A stretch of 64,000 nt of DNA from Lentilactobacillus kisonensis DSM 19906 = JCM 15041 (lineage in GTDB: Bacteria; Bacillota; Bacilli; Lactobacillales; Lactobacillaceae): assembly GCF_001434135.1 (NCBI RefSeq), contig NZ_AZEB01000002.1, positions 1-64,000 of the forward strand, given 5' to 3'. The translations under genes and the position numbers were made by a program. Shown piece by piece: positions 25,635 to 33,913 of this stretch (positions are counted from its first letter, which is position 1; each line of letters opens with the position of its first letter). The notes under the pieces were generated by a model that was not told the DNA's origin, did no database searches, and saw only the letters and a list, made by a program, of their open reading frames with translations.

Positions 25635-25687
25635 ATGAGATTTCGGTCCTCATGATCCGAGTTCGACTCTCGGGGGACGCATAGGTG
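25635..25687 (+). repeat. attR: 53-bp core direct repeat (tRNA-Arg 3' fragment)
   Basis: Identical to 15062-15114. The tRNA 5' half is missing here, so this is not a functional tRNA gene. It marks the right boundary of the element. Confidence 0.93.
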
Positions 25688-25709
25688 CAGTAAACCGAGT
25701 TTAACAAGG

Positions 25710-25738
25710 AAAGTCGCTGAGAGATCAGCGGCTTTTTG
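25710..25738 (+). terminator. Terminator downstream of attR (original tRNA terminator)
   Basis: AAGTCGCTGA pairs with TCAGCGGCTT across GAGA and runs into TTTTT. Its place just after the tRNA 3' fragment suggests it terminated the tRNA before integration. Confidence 0.75.
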
Positions 25739-25828
25739 CTGACCACTTAAGGCTTTTGATTCAATCGGGTGATCGCTTATTTGTAGTCATAAGAACTATC
25801 TTATTAGAAACTGCGAGGAGAGATTAAA

Positions 25829-27601
25829 TTGAAGCTTAATACAAAGCAAACAGAAGAGTCGGCGATTAATATTCTAAAAGCTCGATTGGCTAGATTACAC
25901 GTTGACACTGGTTTTAATGTTAATGATAAAACTCCAATAAGTGATGGATTTATTGCTTTATATACATCTAGCATGGGAAAAGAATTTAAAAAATCCGACT
26001 TTTTTGGGAAAATTGAAGTACAGATAAAAGGGACGCGTAATCAAAAAAATAAGAAATCTAAAAAATTTCCATTAACTACGGTTGGTTTAAATTCAATAAA
26101 AAGAAATGGTGGCTTGTTATTTTTTGTTGTTTATTTGAATGATGATGGTGTAACAGGAGATATTTGTTTTAGAGAATTATCACCACTCTTGATTGATAGG
26201 TATTTGAAAAACATGCATGGTAAGCAAAAAAAGTTATTTCAGTTTCTACCATTCCCAGAAGATGACAATGAAGCAAATAATTTATTGCTGAGGTCGTTGA
26301 CTCAAATTAGTGACCAACAACCATTAGTTTTGTGGAATAAAGATGAAAATCCAAAACAAATGGATTCTGGTTCGATTGGAATTAAAGTTTTCTCAAATGA
26401 GAGTCTCGAAGAAACATTACGCACCACTGATGTTGTTCTTTATAAAAATGTTGATAATATGCATGTACCAGTGGGAGTTGTATCACCAGAAAAAATTGAG
26501 ATATTTCATTCTAAAAAAGTGTCTGTACAATTTCCCGGGCAGAAACAAGCTATCATTTCTAAATTAGAAGTTTACGATGACAAACTGATTCTTAGGGTGG
26601 GCAACTCCGGGTGTATCAAACTTATTTTTATTAAAGATTCCAATGTTGTTCATCTTGATTTAAAGGATGCTCCGAACTTAGATGAACAACTAAACAATGT
26701 AATAATGGTTTTAAAGCTTTTGAATAGTGACTCCTTTTTAATTGATGATAAAGAGGTATCATTTGAGTCTAATTCCAAGCATTCGAATAACCAATTTGAA
26801 GCGAGACTGAAAAAAATTTATCAATCTTTACAAACTATTTCTGGATTTGAAGACTCAACACATATTCCATACTATGAGATAGAACATCAGGGTACTGAAG
26901 AGGAAAAAAGTCGACTTTTTAATTTGTTCCGTGGCTATTTAAACGGTAATGAAATTCAACGGGCTGGCCTTTATAAAAGTCAGTTTTTTGGCAAAGATTA
27001 TTATATTGTTGTATCGCCAGGAAATCCAAAGCATAGATTTGTATTTCAAAGTTTGTTTCAGAAGAGCACGGCAGCTTTTTTGAATGTAGAGTATAAAAGA
27101 AAGGGCAGTTTCTTTATAAATCCTTATACTTATGCAGATCAAAACATTCCTTTAGTGGGGGATTTTAATGGCCAATTAATTATTGACTGGTACAAAACTC
27201 ATGGCTTTCATTCAAAAAGGGAAGTGGAATTTGCCGACAGCTATTGTATCAAGTTAATTTTTGCATTCGATAGAACTCATCGTAAAACTTTTTTAAATAC
27301 GTCCATCTCTTGCTATAAATTAATTCTTCAGTCTAAGTATAGCGATAGTTTAGTATGGTTAAATTATGTACAAACTCTTTTTAGAAAAAATTGTAAGTTG
27401 CCTGGTGATATTCAGTCTAAATTATTTGGACTGATAGGAAGTAAGTATTCTGAGGAAAAATTTGGAGCAGGTGTTCTCCTTCAATATTCCAACGACGATT
27501 TGCTACAATTATGGAACGATATCCCATCAAAGGAACAACAGACATTATTAAGTTACCCAATAACGAATCTTTTGGATCCATCCTTACGTAAGCAGTTATA
27601 A
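25829..27601 (+). CDS. DUF4365-like PD-(D/E)XK nuclease-domain protein
   Basis: A 590-residue cytosolic protein, AT-rich compared with the chromosome. The N-terminal 150 residues look like DUF4365: TDxGF-like NVDTGFNVN, an ISDGFIALY Asp, then GKIEVQIKGT, a typical E-x-Q-x-K nuclease core, and FVVYLNDDG. The remaining 440 residues are not recognised. GCGAGGAGAG precedes the TTG start; no promoter repressor lies nearby. It stands alone between attR and a decayed att-like copy. Such proteins occur in defence islands; an anti-phage or DNA-processing role is inference. Confidence 0.65.
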   Translation: MKLNTKQTEESAINILKARLARLHVDTGFNVNDKTPISDGFIALYTSSMGKEFKKSDFFGKIEVQIKGTRNQKNKKSKKFPLTTVGLNSIKRNGGLLFFVVYLNDDGVTGDICFRELSPLLIDRYLKNMHGKQKKLFQFLPFPEDDNEANNLLLRSLTQISDQQPLVLWNKDENPKQMDSGSIGIKVFSNESLEETLRTTDVVLYKNVDNMHVPVGVVSPEKIEIFHSKKVSVQFPGQKQAIISKLEVYDDKLILRVGNSGCIKLIFIKDSNVVHLDLKDAPNLDEQLNNVIMVLKLLNSDSFLIDDKEVSFESNSKHSNNQFEARLKKIYQSLQTISGFEDSTHIPYYEIEHQGTEEEKSRLFNLFRGYLNGNEIQRAGLYKSQFFGKDYYIVVSPGNPKHRFVFQSLFQKSTAAFLNVEYKRKGSFFINPYTYADQNIPLVGDFNGQLIIDWYKTHGFHSKREVEFADSYCIKLIFAFDRTHRKTFLNTSISCYKLILQSKYSDSLVWLNYVQTLFRKNCKLPGDIQSKLFGLIGSKYSEEKFGAGVLLQYSNDDLLQLWNDIPSKEQQTLLSYPITNLLDPSLRKQL

Positions 27602-27870
27602 AGTAGCATGTTTAGTTTCCCCCTGATTGTAAGGCTAATATTAGTGAGATGATGGTGCTTTGTGTTATGTATTATTCTGTAATTACATGAAGTTTTCAGT
27701 TGATTTAATATCGGAATGTTGGTTAATAATATTGAGATGTATTGAACTTATTGAGGAGATAATGTTCAAATACGTAAACTAAAGACTTTAAGAGATGTCT
27801 TTGAAAATATTGTAAAAGGAAGTTTACTTTTAATGAAAAAAACTGTTTAGTCACTTCTGTAACAGCTTCT

Positions 27871-28140
27871 GGTAAGAAAAAGCCAGTTAGAGATCTAACT
27901 GACTGATCTAACAAATTTGCCTGTATTTTTAAGTCATAACGAGTTCTTGAAAGTTGGTTCAAAACACAAGATTTATACTGACTATCCATGATCGTTGTTC
28001 CAATGTTTATAGACCCATACTGTTATTTGTAGGCTTTAAGGTGGGATTCATGATCCCAGTTTAACATTTGGAGAACGATACATAGATGAATTGAATCAAG
28101 GTTGGTAAGAAAGTCACTTCAATGAAAGTGGCTTTTTGTT
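27871..28140 (+). repeat. Decayed duplicate of the attR region
   Basis: Element for element this mirrors 25450-25740: AAAAAGCCAGTTAG hairpin with CTAACTGACTGA, one arm site TCATAACGAGTTCTTG, a tRNA-like GATTCATGATCC stretch ending in ACATAGATG, then a terminator AAGTCACTT-caatga-AAGTGGCTT with TTTTT (28110-28139). It looks like an older attachment site. The preceding 27602-27870 has no gene I can support. Confidence 0.6.
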
Positions 28141-28144
28141 CTTG

Positions 28145-28318
28145 AATGGATATTCGAATACTATATCCCACTCTTTGTAAGCTCTCAAACTGATCAAGTA
28201 TTCCTAATAACACCCTATCATTGATAGACCAGTCAAATTATCGTCTAAATAAGCTGCTATTGACTGGACATGGTTTGGTTTCTTGTATCATCTCATAAAG
28301 GCTTAGTCCGTAACTCAT
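28145..28318 (-). pseudogene. RelE/ParE-type toxin remnant
   Basis: It starts ATGAG overlapping the stop of the antitoxin by four bases, the normal toxin position, and reads MSYGLSLYEMIQ before losing frame. Later segments in other frames (AAYLDDN, LDQFESLQRVGYSIRIS) match the toxin remnant at 29122-29275. At least two frameshifts and a stop make it non-functional. Confidence 0.7.
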
Positions 28319-28587
28319 CGATTTATGATTTCCCGTTTAACATCTTCTAACGAATGTAAATCACCTTTACGAGCATCGTTAACAAATTGAATTTGGGCCA
28401 GCTCGTCAGCCATTTGAGTTCGCTCGTACTTCTCATACTCCGCAATGTCGATAATTGCATACTTACCGTAGCCATTTTTAGTGAGAATGACAGGATTTTC
28501 AGGGGTTACTTCGTCTAAAAGCTTATTGTAGGAACGCAATTCAGAAATTGGTTTAATGTTTTTAATTCTGGAATTTGGTATTTTCAT
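28315..28587 (-). CDS. Phd/YefM-family antitoxin (orphan)
   Basis: A 90-residue protein with the Phd/YefM fold: IKPISELRSYNKLLDEV at the N-terminus, PVILTKNGYGKYAIIDIAEYEKYE, then a C-terminal toxin-binding tail (HSLEDVKREIINR). AGGAGGAGG lies 5-6 bases upstream of the ATG. In family members it binds its own promoter and neutralises a RelE/ParE toxin. Here the downstream toxin is broken, so the antitoxin may persist to counter a homologous toxin elsewhere or may be residual. Confidence 0.85.
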   Translation of the reverse strand: MKIPNSRIKNIKPISELRSYNKLLDEVTPENPVILTKNGYGKYAIIDIAEYEKYERTQMADELAQIQFVNDARKGDLHSLEDVKREIINR

Positions 28588-29003
28588 TCGCCCCTCCTCC
28601 TAGCAAAAGGATACGATTGCTGCTGCAAATTTGCAACAAGTCCTTATTTGTTCCTATTAAACTATCGCGATCAGAACCCATTGTCTTAGGATTGATAGAC
28701 AGAAAGCAAAGTTTAATTGAGATTTACCAAATATTTTATGCGACGATAGAATTAACTTATAAAATAGTCAAATTTACCCTTCAAAAAAGTAAAATATCAG
28801 GTTGCAAAATGGTAAAGTGAGCGATTGGTAATGTATGAAAGCGGATGTTTTTAGATTAATCTCGGAAAATCTATCATAAATATTTTTTAAAACGAAATGA
28901 AGTTAATATCAACCTTTAGGTGAATTGAATTCGATTTGGAAGAGGAGTCGCAGAGGGGCTGGCGGCTTACTGGTTTATACTAGGGGAAAAGCAAGGTGAA
29001 GTT
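28588..29003. other. Gene-free stretch between antitoxin and DUF1304 remnant
   Basis: AT-rich sequence of about 415 bases. Open frames here lack SD sequences and recognisable protein features. I see no clear repeat or terminator. Confidence 0.4.
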
Positions 29004-29156
29004 ATGTTAAAAGTGATAACGGATATTTTCATCGTATTAGTGGCCCTTGAGGCGTTGGGAATTATGATTTTAGAGATGTTTGGAAGTCAAACTAGTTTAG
29101 CTCAAAAGGCTTTCAGCTTGCCGACCTTTGTAAAGTCTCGTAAGTTTTCAAGCTGA
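29004..29156 (+). pseudogene. Truncated DUF1304-like membrane protein
   Basis: The 50-codon frame begins MLKVITDIFIVLVALEALGI, with MILEMFG and a following Q-x-x-LAQKAF, the N-terminal hallmark of DUF1304 proteins, which are normally about 115-120 residues. AAGGTGAAG is the SD. The homology ends near 29120, exactly where the toxin/antitoxin remnant on the opposite strand begins, so that insertion probably cut the gene. Confidence 0.6.
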
Positions 29157-29330
29157 TCAAATGCCCCGATAGCACTGTGTTACTGATAGAACTGTCAAAT
29201 TTATCGTCTAAATAAGCTGTTATCAACTGAATATCGTTTCTTGTATCATCATAAAGGTTTGGGCCGTAACTCATCGATTCATAAATTCCTTTTTTATATC
29301 TTCTAATGAATGTACCAGCTGAAGTAAATG
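29122..29330 (-). pseudogene. Second toxin-antitoxin remnant (antitoxin tail plus frameshifted toxin)
   Basis: Read on the minus strand, an antitoxin tail HSLEDIKKEFMNR and stop are followed by a toxin start MSYGPNLYDDTRND, then IQLITAYLDDKFDSS. A frameshift near 29170 separates this from FDQLENLRDFTKVGKL. It is clearly homologous to 28145-28330 but less damaged, giving the ancestral toxin sequence. Confidence 0.7.
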
Positions 29331-29431
29331 CTATAAGTACGGTTGATATAGAACAGCCATTTCAATAAATAGTGGACAAAAGCCACTAAAAGCAGTAGAA
29401 TTTTCACAATCATCGGAGAGGAGCGTGTTTT

Positions 29432-29866
29432 TTGAAACCTAATGAATTGGCCACTATCCGGTATTTCAACCGAGAATATACTGAAATTCTGGGGATCCTG
29501 AATAAAAATGTTTTCAATATCGATCTTAGCTGGCCAGAAGCCAGAATTTTGTTAACAATGAGAACTGAACGGCTCACAACAATGAATGCCGTTGCCCTTT
29601 TTTTGAATATTGACAAGAGCTACACAAGCCGCTTAATTAACCATCTATTGAGAAAAAAGCTGGTTAATAAGACAATTTCCCAGCAAGATCACCGTTCGAA
29701 TGTTTTGAACTTGACTGCTCAGGGAATTAAATTATGTAAAGAACTAGATACCAAGTCAGATGACCAGATTGAGAAGCTACTCTCTGGCTTAGACGTTGAT
29801 CAAAAGCAGGAGTTTTATAAAGCTGTGGTAACAATTAATCAATTACTATTTAATGGGGGTAAGTAA
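29432..29866 (+). CDS. MarR-family transcriptional regulator
   Basis: A 144-residue winged-helix regulator. Recognition region near residues 45-75 (AVALFLNIDKSYTSRLINHL), then wing with KKLVNKTISQQDHRSNVLNLT and a C-terminal dimerisation helix. The start codon is TTG, with GGAGAGGAGCG upstream. The stop lies one base before the ATG of the acetyltransferase, so the two genes form an operon. The regulator probably controls that operon; ligand unknown. Confidence 0.88.
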   Translation: MKPNELATIRYFNREYTEILGILNKNVFNIDLSWPEARILLTMRTERLTTMNAVALFLNIDKSYTSRLINHLLRKKLVNKTISQQDHRSNVLNLTAQGIKLCKELDTKSDDQIEKLLSGLDVDQKQEFYKAVVTINQLLFNGGK

Positions 29867-29867
29867 G

Positions 29868-30305
29868 ATGTGGCATGCTAAAAGATTCAATGAATTAACG
29901 AACACTGAGATATTTCGAATATATGAACTTCGAACGTCTGTGTTTGTCGTTAGTCAAAAACGGATTTACCAAGAGGTTGATAAAAATGATCTGAAGGCGA
30001 TCCATGTGTTTAAGACGGATGCGAACGATGAAATTATCGCGTATGCAAGGGTCTTTCAAGATCATGACCATGTCACATTTGGGCGGGTTGTTACCCGAAA
30101 AGATTATCGTGGCCAGGGATTGGGAAATGAATTGATGGAAAACATTATCGCCGTCATTCGCAATGATTATCCAGGATTGCGGGTTGAAATCGAATCACAG
30201 GCGCAGGTGAAGGGCTTTTACGAAAAGTTTTTGTTCAAGCCGATTGGTAATGTTTTTACATTTGAATCAACGCCACATATCAAGATGGTGCATCAGGCAA
30301 TGTAA
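29868..30305 (+). CDS. GNAT N-acetyltransferase (ElaA-like)
   Basis: A 145-residue acyltransferase. The acetyl-CoA binding loop is RKDYRGQGLGNELM (R/Q-x-x-G-x-G/A). The N-terminus WHAKRFNELTNTEIFRIYELRTSVFVVSQ is the ElaA signature. The start is set at 29868 by GGGGGTAAG; the upstream frame overlaps the regulator. Substrate unknown. It is translationally coupled to the MarR gene. Confidence 0.88.
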   Translation: MWHAKRFNELTNTEIFRIYELRTSVFVVSQKRIYQEVDKNDLKAIHVFKTDANDEIIAYARVFQDHDHVTFGRVVTRKDYRGQGLGNELMENIIAVIRNDYPGLRVEIESQAQVKGFYEKFLFKPIGNVFTFESTPHIKMVHQAM

Positions 30306-30531
30306 GGCAATTGAATATGACTGTTAGTTTAAATATCCTGCTTTTTGTTTGCCGCCATTGGCCCTGTTTCCAACAACAGGTGTACAATACAATCAATTAT
30401 TGTAATTCAATTTAATGACTCATTCATTTTGAGAATAGCGATCTCAAACAGCTAACGTTCAGTTGAACTGAATAGGTGGCTGCTTTTATTTCTAGGTGAT
30501 AAGTGATACTAATTTTTAATATACAATTGTT

Positions 30532-31497
30532 GTGAGGGTGATCGTCATACTAATATTCATGTTAATTGCGTTAATCGCGGGGTTCCTGCTGTCAAACCAG
30601 AGTCCCATTAATACCGATTTGAGCCGGATTGTTAAGTCACCGTTTATTGCTGGTTCCATCTCCTTCGTTGTCGGCACGCTATTTCTGGCGGTATTATCAT
30701 TGGCAATGAGTGGACGGCTAATTCCAAGCATTGGTTTTATTCAAACACAGCCAGTTTGGGTTTGGCTTGGAGGGGCTTTAGGGGTCATTTATTTGACCTC
30801 TAATATTTTGTTGTTTCCTAAAATTGGCGCAATTCAAACGACGATCTTGCCGATTCTTGGACAAATTGTGATGGGATCCATCATTGACTTATTTGGTTGG
30901 TTTGGTGCGGCCAAAGTTGCGATGACACCTTGGCGATTGATTGGCATCCTTATTTTAGTCGTTGGGGTTGTTGTCGCGGTCGTTTTACCCAGTTTTAGAA
31001 ATCGGGATGTTAGGACGTTTGATTCAACGGTTACCCACAGGAATCAACAGTCAGTTGTGATTGGTTGGCAGATTTGGGGAGTCATTGTGGGGATCTTTGC
31101 CGCGATGCAACAGGCGATCAATGGTCATCTAGGTACGTTGTTACAGTCAACCAGTCAAGCAGCGTTCATGTCATTTCTGATTGGCACATTTTTAATTATC
31201 ATTGTTGCTTTGATAATCGATAAGCGGCTGCCAACGGTTAACGAACTCAAAGCCACGCGACCGTGGGACTGGTTCGGCGGTATTTTGGGGAGCTTATTTC
31301 TATTTGTTACCGTCGTTACGGTGCCTCAGATTGGGACGGGCCTGACCATTATGATGGGCTTAATCGGTCAAATTATTGGCTCAATCTTAGTGCAACAGTT
31401 TGGCTGGTGGCAGTCAATCAGACAGCACATGGTACCCGCCCAAGTCCTTGGCATTGTCTTAATGTTAATTGGGGTTGGATTGATTAAGATGGCCTAG
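30532..31497 (+). CDS. DMT-superfamily transporter, YdcZ/DUF606 type
   Basis: A 321-residue integral membrane protein with about ten hydrophobic segments in two homologous halves (DUF606 repeats, each with G-x-x-P/Q-x-N-type motifs such as GGALGVIYLTSN and GGILGSLFLFVT). A YdcZ-like permease of the inner membrane; substrate unknown. The GTG at 30532 is used, and another GTG two codons on is possible; there is no strong SD. Confidence 0.82.
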   Translation: MRVIVILIFMLIALIAGFLLSNQSPINTDLSRIVKSPFIAGSISFVVGTLFLAVLSLAMSGRLIPSIGFIQTQPVWVWLGGALGVIYLTSNILLFPKIGAIQTTILPILGQIVMGSIIDLFGWFGAAKVAMTPWRLIGILILVVGVVVAVVLPSFRNRDVRTFDSTVTHRNQQSVVIGWQIWGVIVGIFAAMQQAINGHLGTLLQSTSQAAFMSFLIGTFLIIIVALIIDKRLPTVNELKATRPWDWFGGILGSLFLFVTVVTVPQIGTGLTIMMGLIGQIIGSILVQQFGWWQSIRQHMVPAQVLGIVLMLIGVGLIKMA

Positions 31498-31602
31498 CTA
31501 ACGGCGGGACGATGGTGGTGGCTTTACCTGTTTGATGCTGGAGAACATATCCAAGCCGTTTGATTGCTAATGGAAAAGATAACCCTTACAATTTAATCAA
31601 TT

Positions 31603-31724
31603 ACTAGGACAGCTGCGCAAAGCAGGGATCTCCATGTAAGCACCTATACCCAAAATCCCAGAACCGGGGATTTCCGGTATAGGAGACTTACACTCCGATC
31701 CCTAAACGCTTTGCTCTGCTCACT
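31603..31724 (+). repeat. Hairpin element in the leader of the quinone reductase gene
   Basis: Arms GCAAAGC/GCTTTGC, AGGGATC/GATCCCT, GTAAG/CTTAC, CCTATACC/GGTATAGG and ATCCC/GGGAT. It ends CACTTTTAGAAT and is followed by AGGAGTGA. Confidence 0.85.
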
Positions 31725-31746
31725 TTTAGAATAGGAGTGACTCAAC

Positions 31747-32670
31747 ATGAAAGCATTTGGATACGATCATAATGGGGATGCGGACGTCTTTGAAGAATAT
31801 GACGTGCCAACCCCTGAAATCTCGGATGATCAAATTTTGATCAAGACCGAGGCTTTTAATCTGAATAACTTTGAAAAGTCAATGCGGGCAGGTGAGTGGA
31901 AACCAGCAACTCACCGCGTTATTCCGGGCCGGGATGTTGCCGGGACGGTTGCTAAACTTGGCAAAAACGTTACGGATTTTAAAGTTGGCGATCGGGTGGT
32001 TGCTCATGGACACGGCTCATACGCTGAATATGCCTATGCGACGGCAGCCCGAACCGTCAAAATTCCTGAAGGTGTGACGTTTGCGGAAGCTGCAGGGATT
32101 GTGACGCCCGGGATTACCGCTTATAAGGCCGTCTATTATTTTGGTGAGGTCAAAAAGGGCCAAACGGTGGTTGTCAAGGGTGCATCCGGTGGGGTTGGCT
32201 CTTTAGCTGCTCAACTGGCTTTGAACTTGGGCGCTAACGTGATCGGCATTGGCGCGAGTCGAAATGAGGCTTACGTTAAATCGCTGGGGATAGCTGAATA
32301 TGTTGCTTATAATAAGCAGGATCCAGCACTAGTCCTCGCCAATCGAGCAGACGTTGTGATTAATTCTGCTATTAATGGGGCCGGCAGTGACAGCGATGCT
32401 CAAATTGTCAAAGACAATGGCATTGTTGTCAGTGTTGGTGGTGATGAGCCCCTTTCTGACAAACCATTCCAGTTCAAGTCAATTGGCCCAACCAAAGCTG
32501 TTTCAGACGCTAAGGCATTAACGACCTTATTGCAATTGATGGCTGAAAAGAAAGTTTCAATCAGAATTGGCTATCAGCTGCCGTTTTCGATCGCAGGGGT
32601 GATTCAAGGTCATCAATTGTTGAGCAAACAACATGATGGGCGGATAATCGTTACCCAAGAAGCTGATTGA
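31747..32670 (+). CDS. NADPH:quinone reductase-like MDR oxidoreductase
   Basis: A 307-residue medium-chain dehydrogenase without the zinc ligands of alcohol dehydrogenases. N-terminal GroES-like domain with GRDVAGTV and VGDRVVAHG; nucleotide-binding domain with VKGASGGVGSLAAQLA (residues about 142-157). These are the hallmarks of QOR/zeta-crystallin relatives, which transfer electrons from NADPH to quinones or enones. AGGAGTGA lies upstream. The gene is monocistronic, ending at a bidirectional terminator. Confidence 0.88.
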   Translation: MKAFGYDHNGDADVFEEYDVPTPEISDDQILIKTEAFNLNNFEKSMRAGEWKPATHRVIPGRDVAGTVAKLGKNVTDFKVGDRVVAHGHGSYAEYAYATAARTVKIPEGVTFAEAAGIVTPGITAYKAVYYFGEVKKGQTVVVKGASGGVGSLAAQLALNLGANVIGIGASRNEAYVKSLGIAEYVAYNKQDPALVLANRADVVINSAINGAGSDSDAQIVKDNGIVVSVGGDEPLSDKPFQFKSIGPTKAVSDAKALTTLLQLMAEKKVSIRIGYQLPFSIAGVIQGHQLLSKQHDGRIIVTQEAD

Positions 32671-32702
32671 TAGTAGTTACTAATTGAATTATGAATGTAA
32701 AT

Positions 32703-32766
32703 TAAAAAAACGTTAGGCGCTGCAACCCTCAAATTGATTGGTGGGTACAGAACCTAACGTTTTTTA
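32703..32766. terminator. Bidirectional intrinsic terminator
   Basis: AAAAAAACGTTAGG pairs with CCTAACGTTTTTT around a 35-base loop, between the convergent quinone-reductase and mleR genes. Confidence 0.8.
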
Positions 32767-32895
32767 GTGCCAATGATTGTAAGTTTGAGAGGGAAAGCCG
32801 ATGTCGTGACGTCAGGAAGACGATCCAGAACTAAGTCATCACTTACCAGATAATAAACTGATTTTTTCTGCACTTAGCTGTCATTCAAGTTGGTA

Positions 32896-33804
32896 TCAAA
32901 AACCGGGGGCCTTTTTATTGCGTAAAACATGTGACTGAAACAACTTCACAAATTTCTTTTCATCTATAGATAATTGGTAATTTCGACGGTAGGCAAGGTA
33001 AATATTGAACAAAGGCTGATTGTCGTCGATGATGGCATGGGTGATGAGCTTGTCGTGGCTATCAATAGCTAAATCAGTAAGTAAGCCAATGCCGGCGTTA
33101 TGGCTAACCATGTTTTTAAGGATACCGATATCGGTGGTTTTATAAATAATTTGCGGGGAAACGTCCGCTGAAAGGTTGAAGTAAGAGAAGGCCTTATTGT
33201 GAACAAAGCCTTCGTTAAAGACAATAAATGGATTGACAGCAGCTTGGGAAAAGCTTAGTAATTTTGGCAACTTGATACTGTCCTTGCGAGATCCGGTAAT
33301 AATGGTAAATGGATTTTGACGCAGGAGGAATAATTTTAGGTCGGGAGATCGTAGCGGCTCACTACTGCCAATTAGGGCTAAATTAATGTCACCACTTAAT
33401 AGCTTAGCCAGGGTTTCTTCTGACCCAAAAGAGTCTGTGTTTAACTTACTAACCAATCCCTGTTTAGTTAATTGCGGAATGAACTTTGAAAAATAAAAGT
33501 TACCAATAATCGGTGGCAATCCTAACTTAATCTTAGCCTCTTTTTGGCTTTGGATTTCCGCTCTTGCCCGTTTGAGTTCAATCATCACTTTGTTGGCATG
33601 AACCACGAACTGCGCGCCAGCGGGGGTGATCGAAACACTATGATGCTCCGGATTTCGAATGACAAGCTGGGCATTTAATTCGGTTTCTAGACGTTTAACG
33701 GCGTACGTGATCGTTGGTTGGGAAACTTTGAAAGCCTGGGCAACCTGAGTAAAATTTCTGACTTCCGTGAGCTTAATGAAGTATTCCATGTCCTTGATTT
33801 GCAT
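32896..33804 (-). CDS. MleR, LysR-type regulator of malolactic fermentation
   Basis: A 302-residue LysR-type protein: N-terminal winged helix-turn-helix (FTQVAQAFKVSQPTITYAVKRLE, read in segments, residues 18-40) and a C-terminal periplasmic-binding-like effector domain. The start is placed at 33804 because GGAGA lies 5 bases upstream; four residues upstream would lack an SD. It is divergent from mleA-mleP, as in known mle loci where MleR activates transcription in response to malate. The gene symbol rests on this context plus family. Confidence 0.87.
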   Translation of the reverse strand: MQIKDMEYFIKLTEVRNFTQVAQAFKVSQPTITYAVKRLETELNAQLVIRNPEHHSVSITPAGAQFVVHANKVMIELKRARAEIQSQKEAKIKLGLPPIIGNFYFSKFIPQLTKQGLVSKLNTDSFGSEETLAKLLSGDINLALIGSSEPLRSPDLKLFLLRQNPFTIITGSRKDSIKLPKLLSFSQAAVNPFIVFNEGFVHNKAFSYFNLSADVSPQIIYKTTDIGILKNMVSHNAGIGLLTDLAIDSHDKLITHAIIDDNQPLFNIYLAYRRNYQLSIDEKKFVKLFQSHVLRNKKAPGF

Positions 33805-33857
33805 TATATTCTCCATAAAAAATATTTATCGAAACACACATGTTTGACTATAATCCA

Positions 33858-33874
33858 TTATAACGTTTATAACG
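33858..33874. promoter_or_regulatory. Possible MleR binding/promoter region
   Basis: Two direct TTATAACG copies (33858-33865 and 33867-33874, 9-bp period) lie in the 109-base divergent region between mleR and mleA, near TTGACTATAAT. LysR proteins bind T-rich sites with short repeats, so these are the best operator candidates. Confidence 0.35.
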
Positions 33875-33913
33875 GGTATCGTTAATTAAATCTTTTATGC
33901 GAGGTGTATTGAA

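Larger units (their letters stand above)
15062..25687. mobile_element. PolB-encoding integrative element in tRNA-Arg (pipolin-like)
   Basis: A 10.6-kb element bounded by the 53-bp att repeats, with a tyrosine integrase next to the tRNA. Left to right: integrase (frameshifted), Xre-type repressor, divergent cassette of membrane/secreted proteins, two minus-strand microproteins, serine recombinase, small membrane protein and family B DNA polymerase next to attR. No capsid, terminase, relaxase, conjugation or recognisable terminal-protein gene is present. A tRNA-integrated element with integrase, recombinase and its own PolB is the defining layout of pipolins; I infer membership without a phylogeny. 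Confidence 0.82.

Noticed and set aside
25621-25687. Second tRNA-Arg gene at attR
   Set aside because: Only the anticodon stem onward is present; acceptor 5' strand and D-arm are missing.
15062-25687. phi29-like prophage
   Set aside because: No terminal protein, packaging ATPase, capsid, tail or lysis genes; the layout is that of an integrative replicon.
28575-28820. Small plus-strand protein next to the antitoxin
   Set aside because: It overlaps the antitoxin promoter/SD region, has no SD of its own and no recognisable features.
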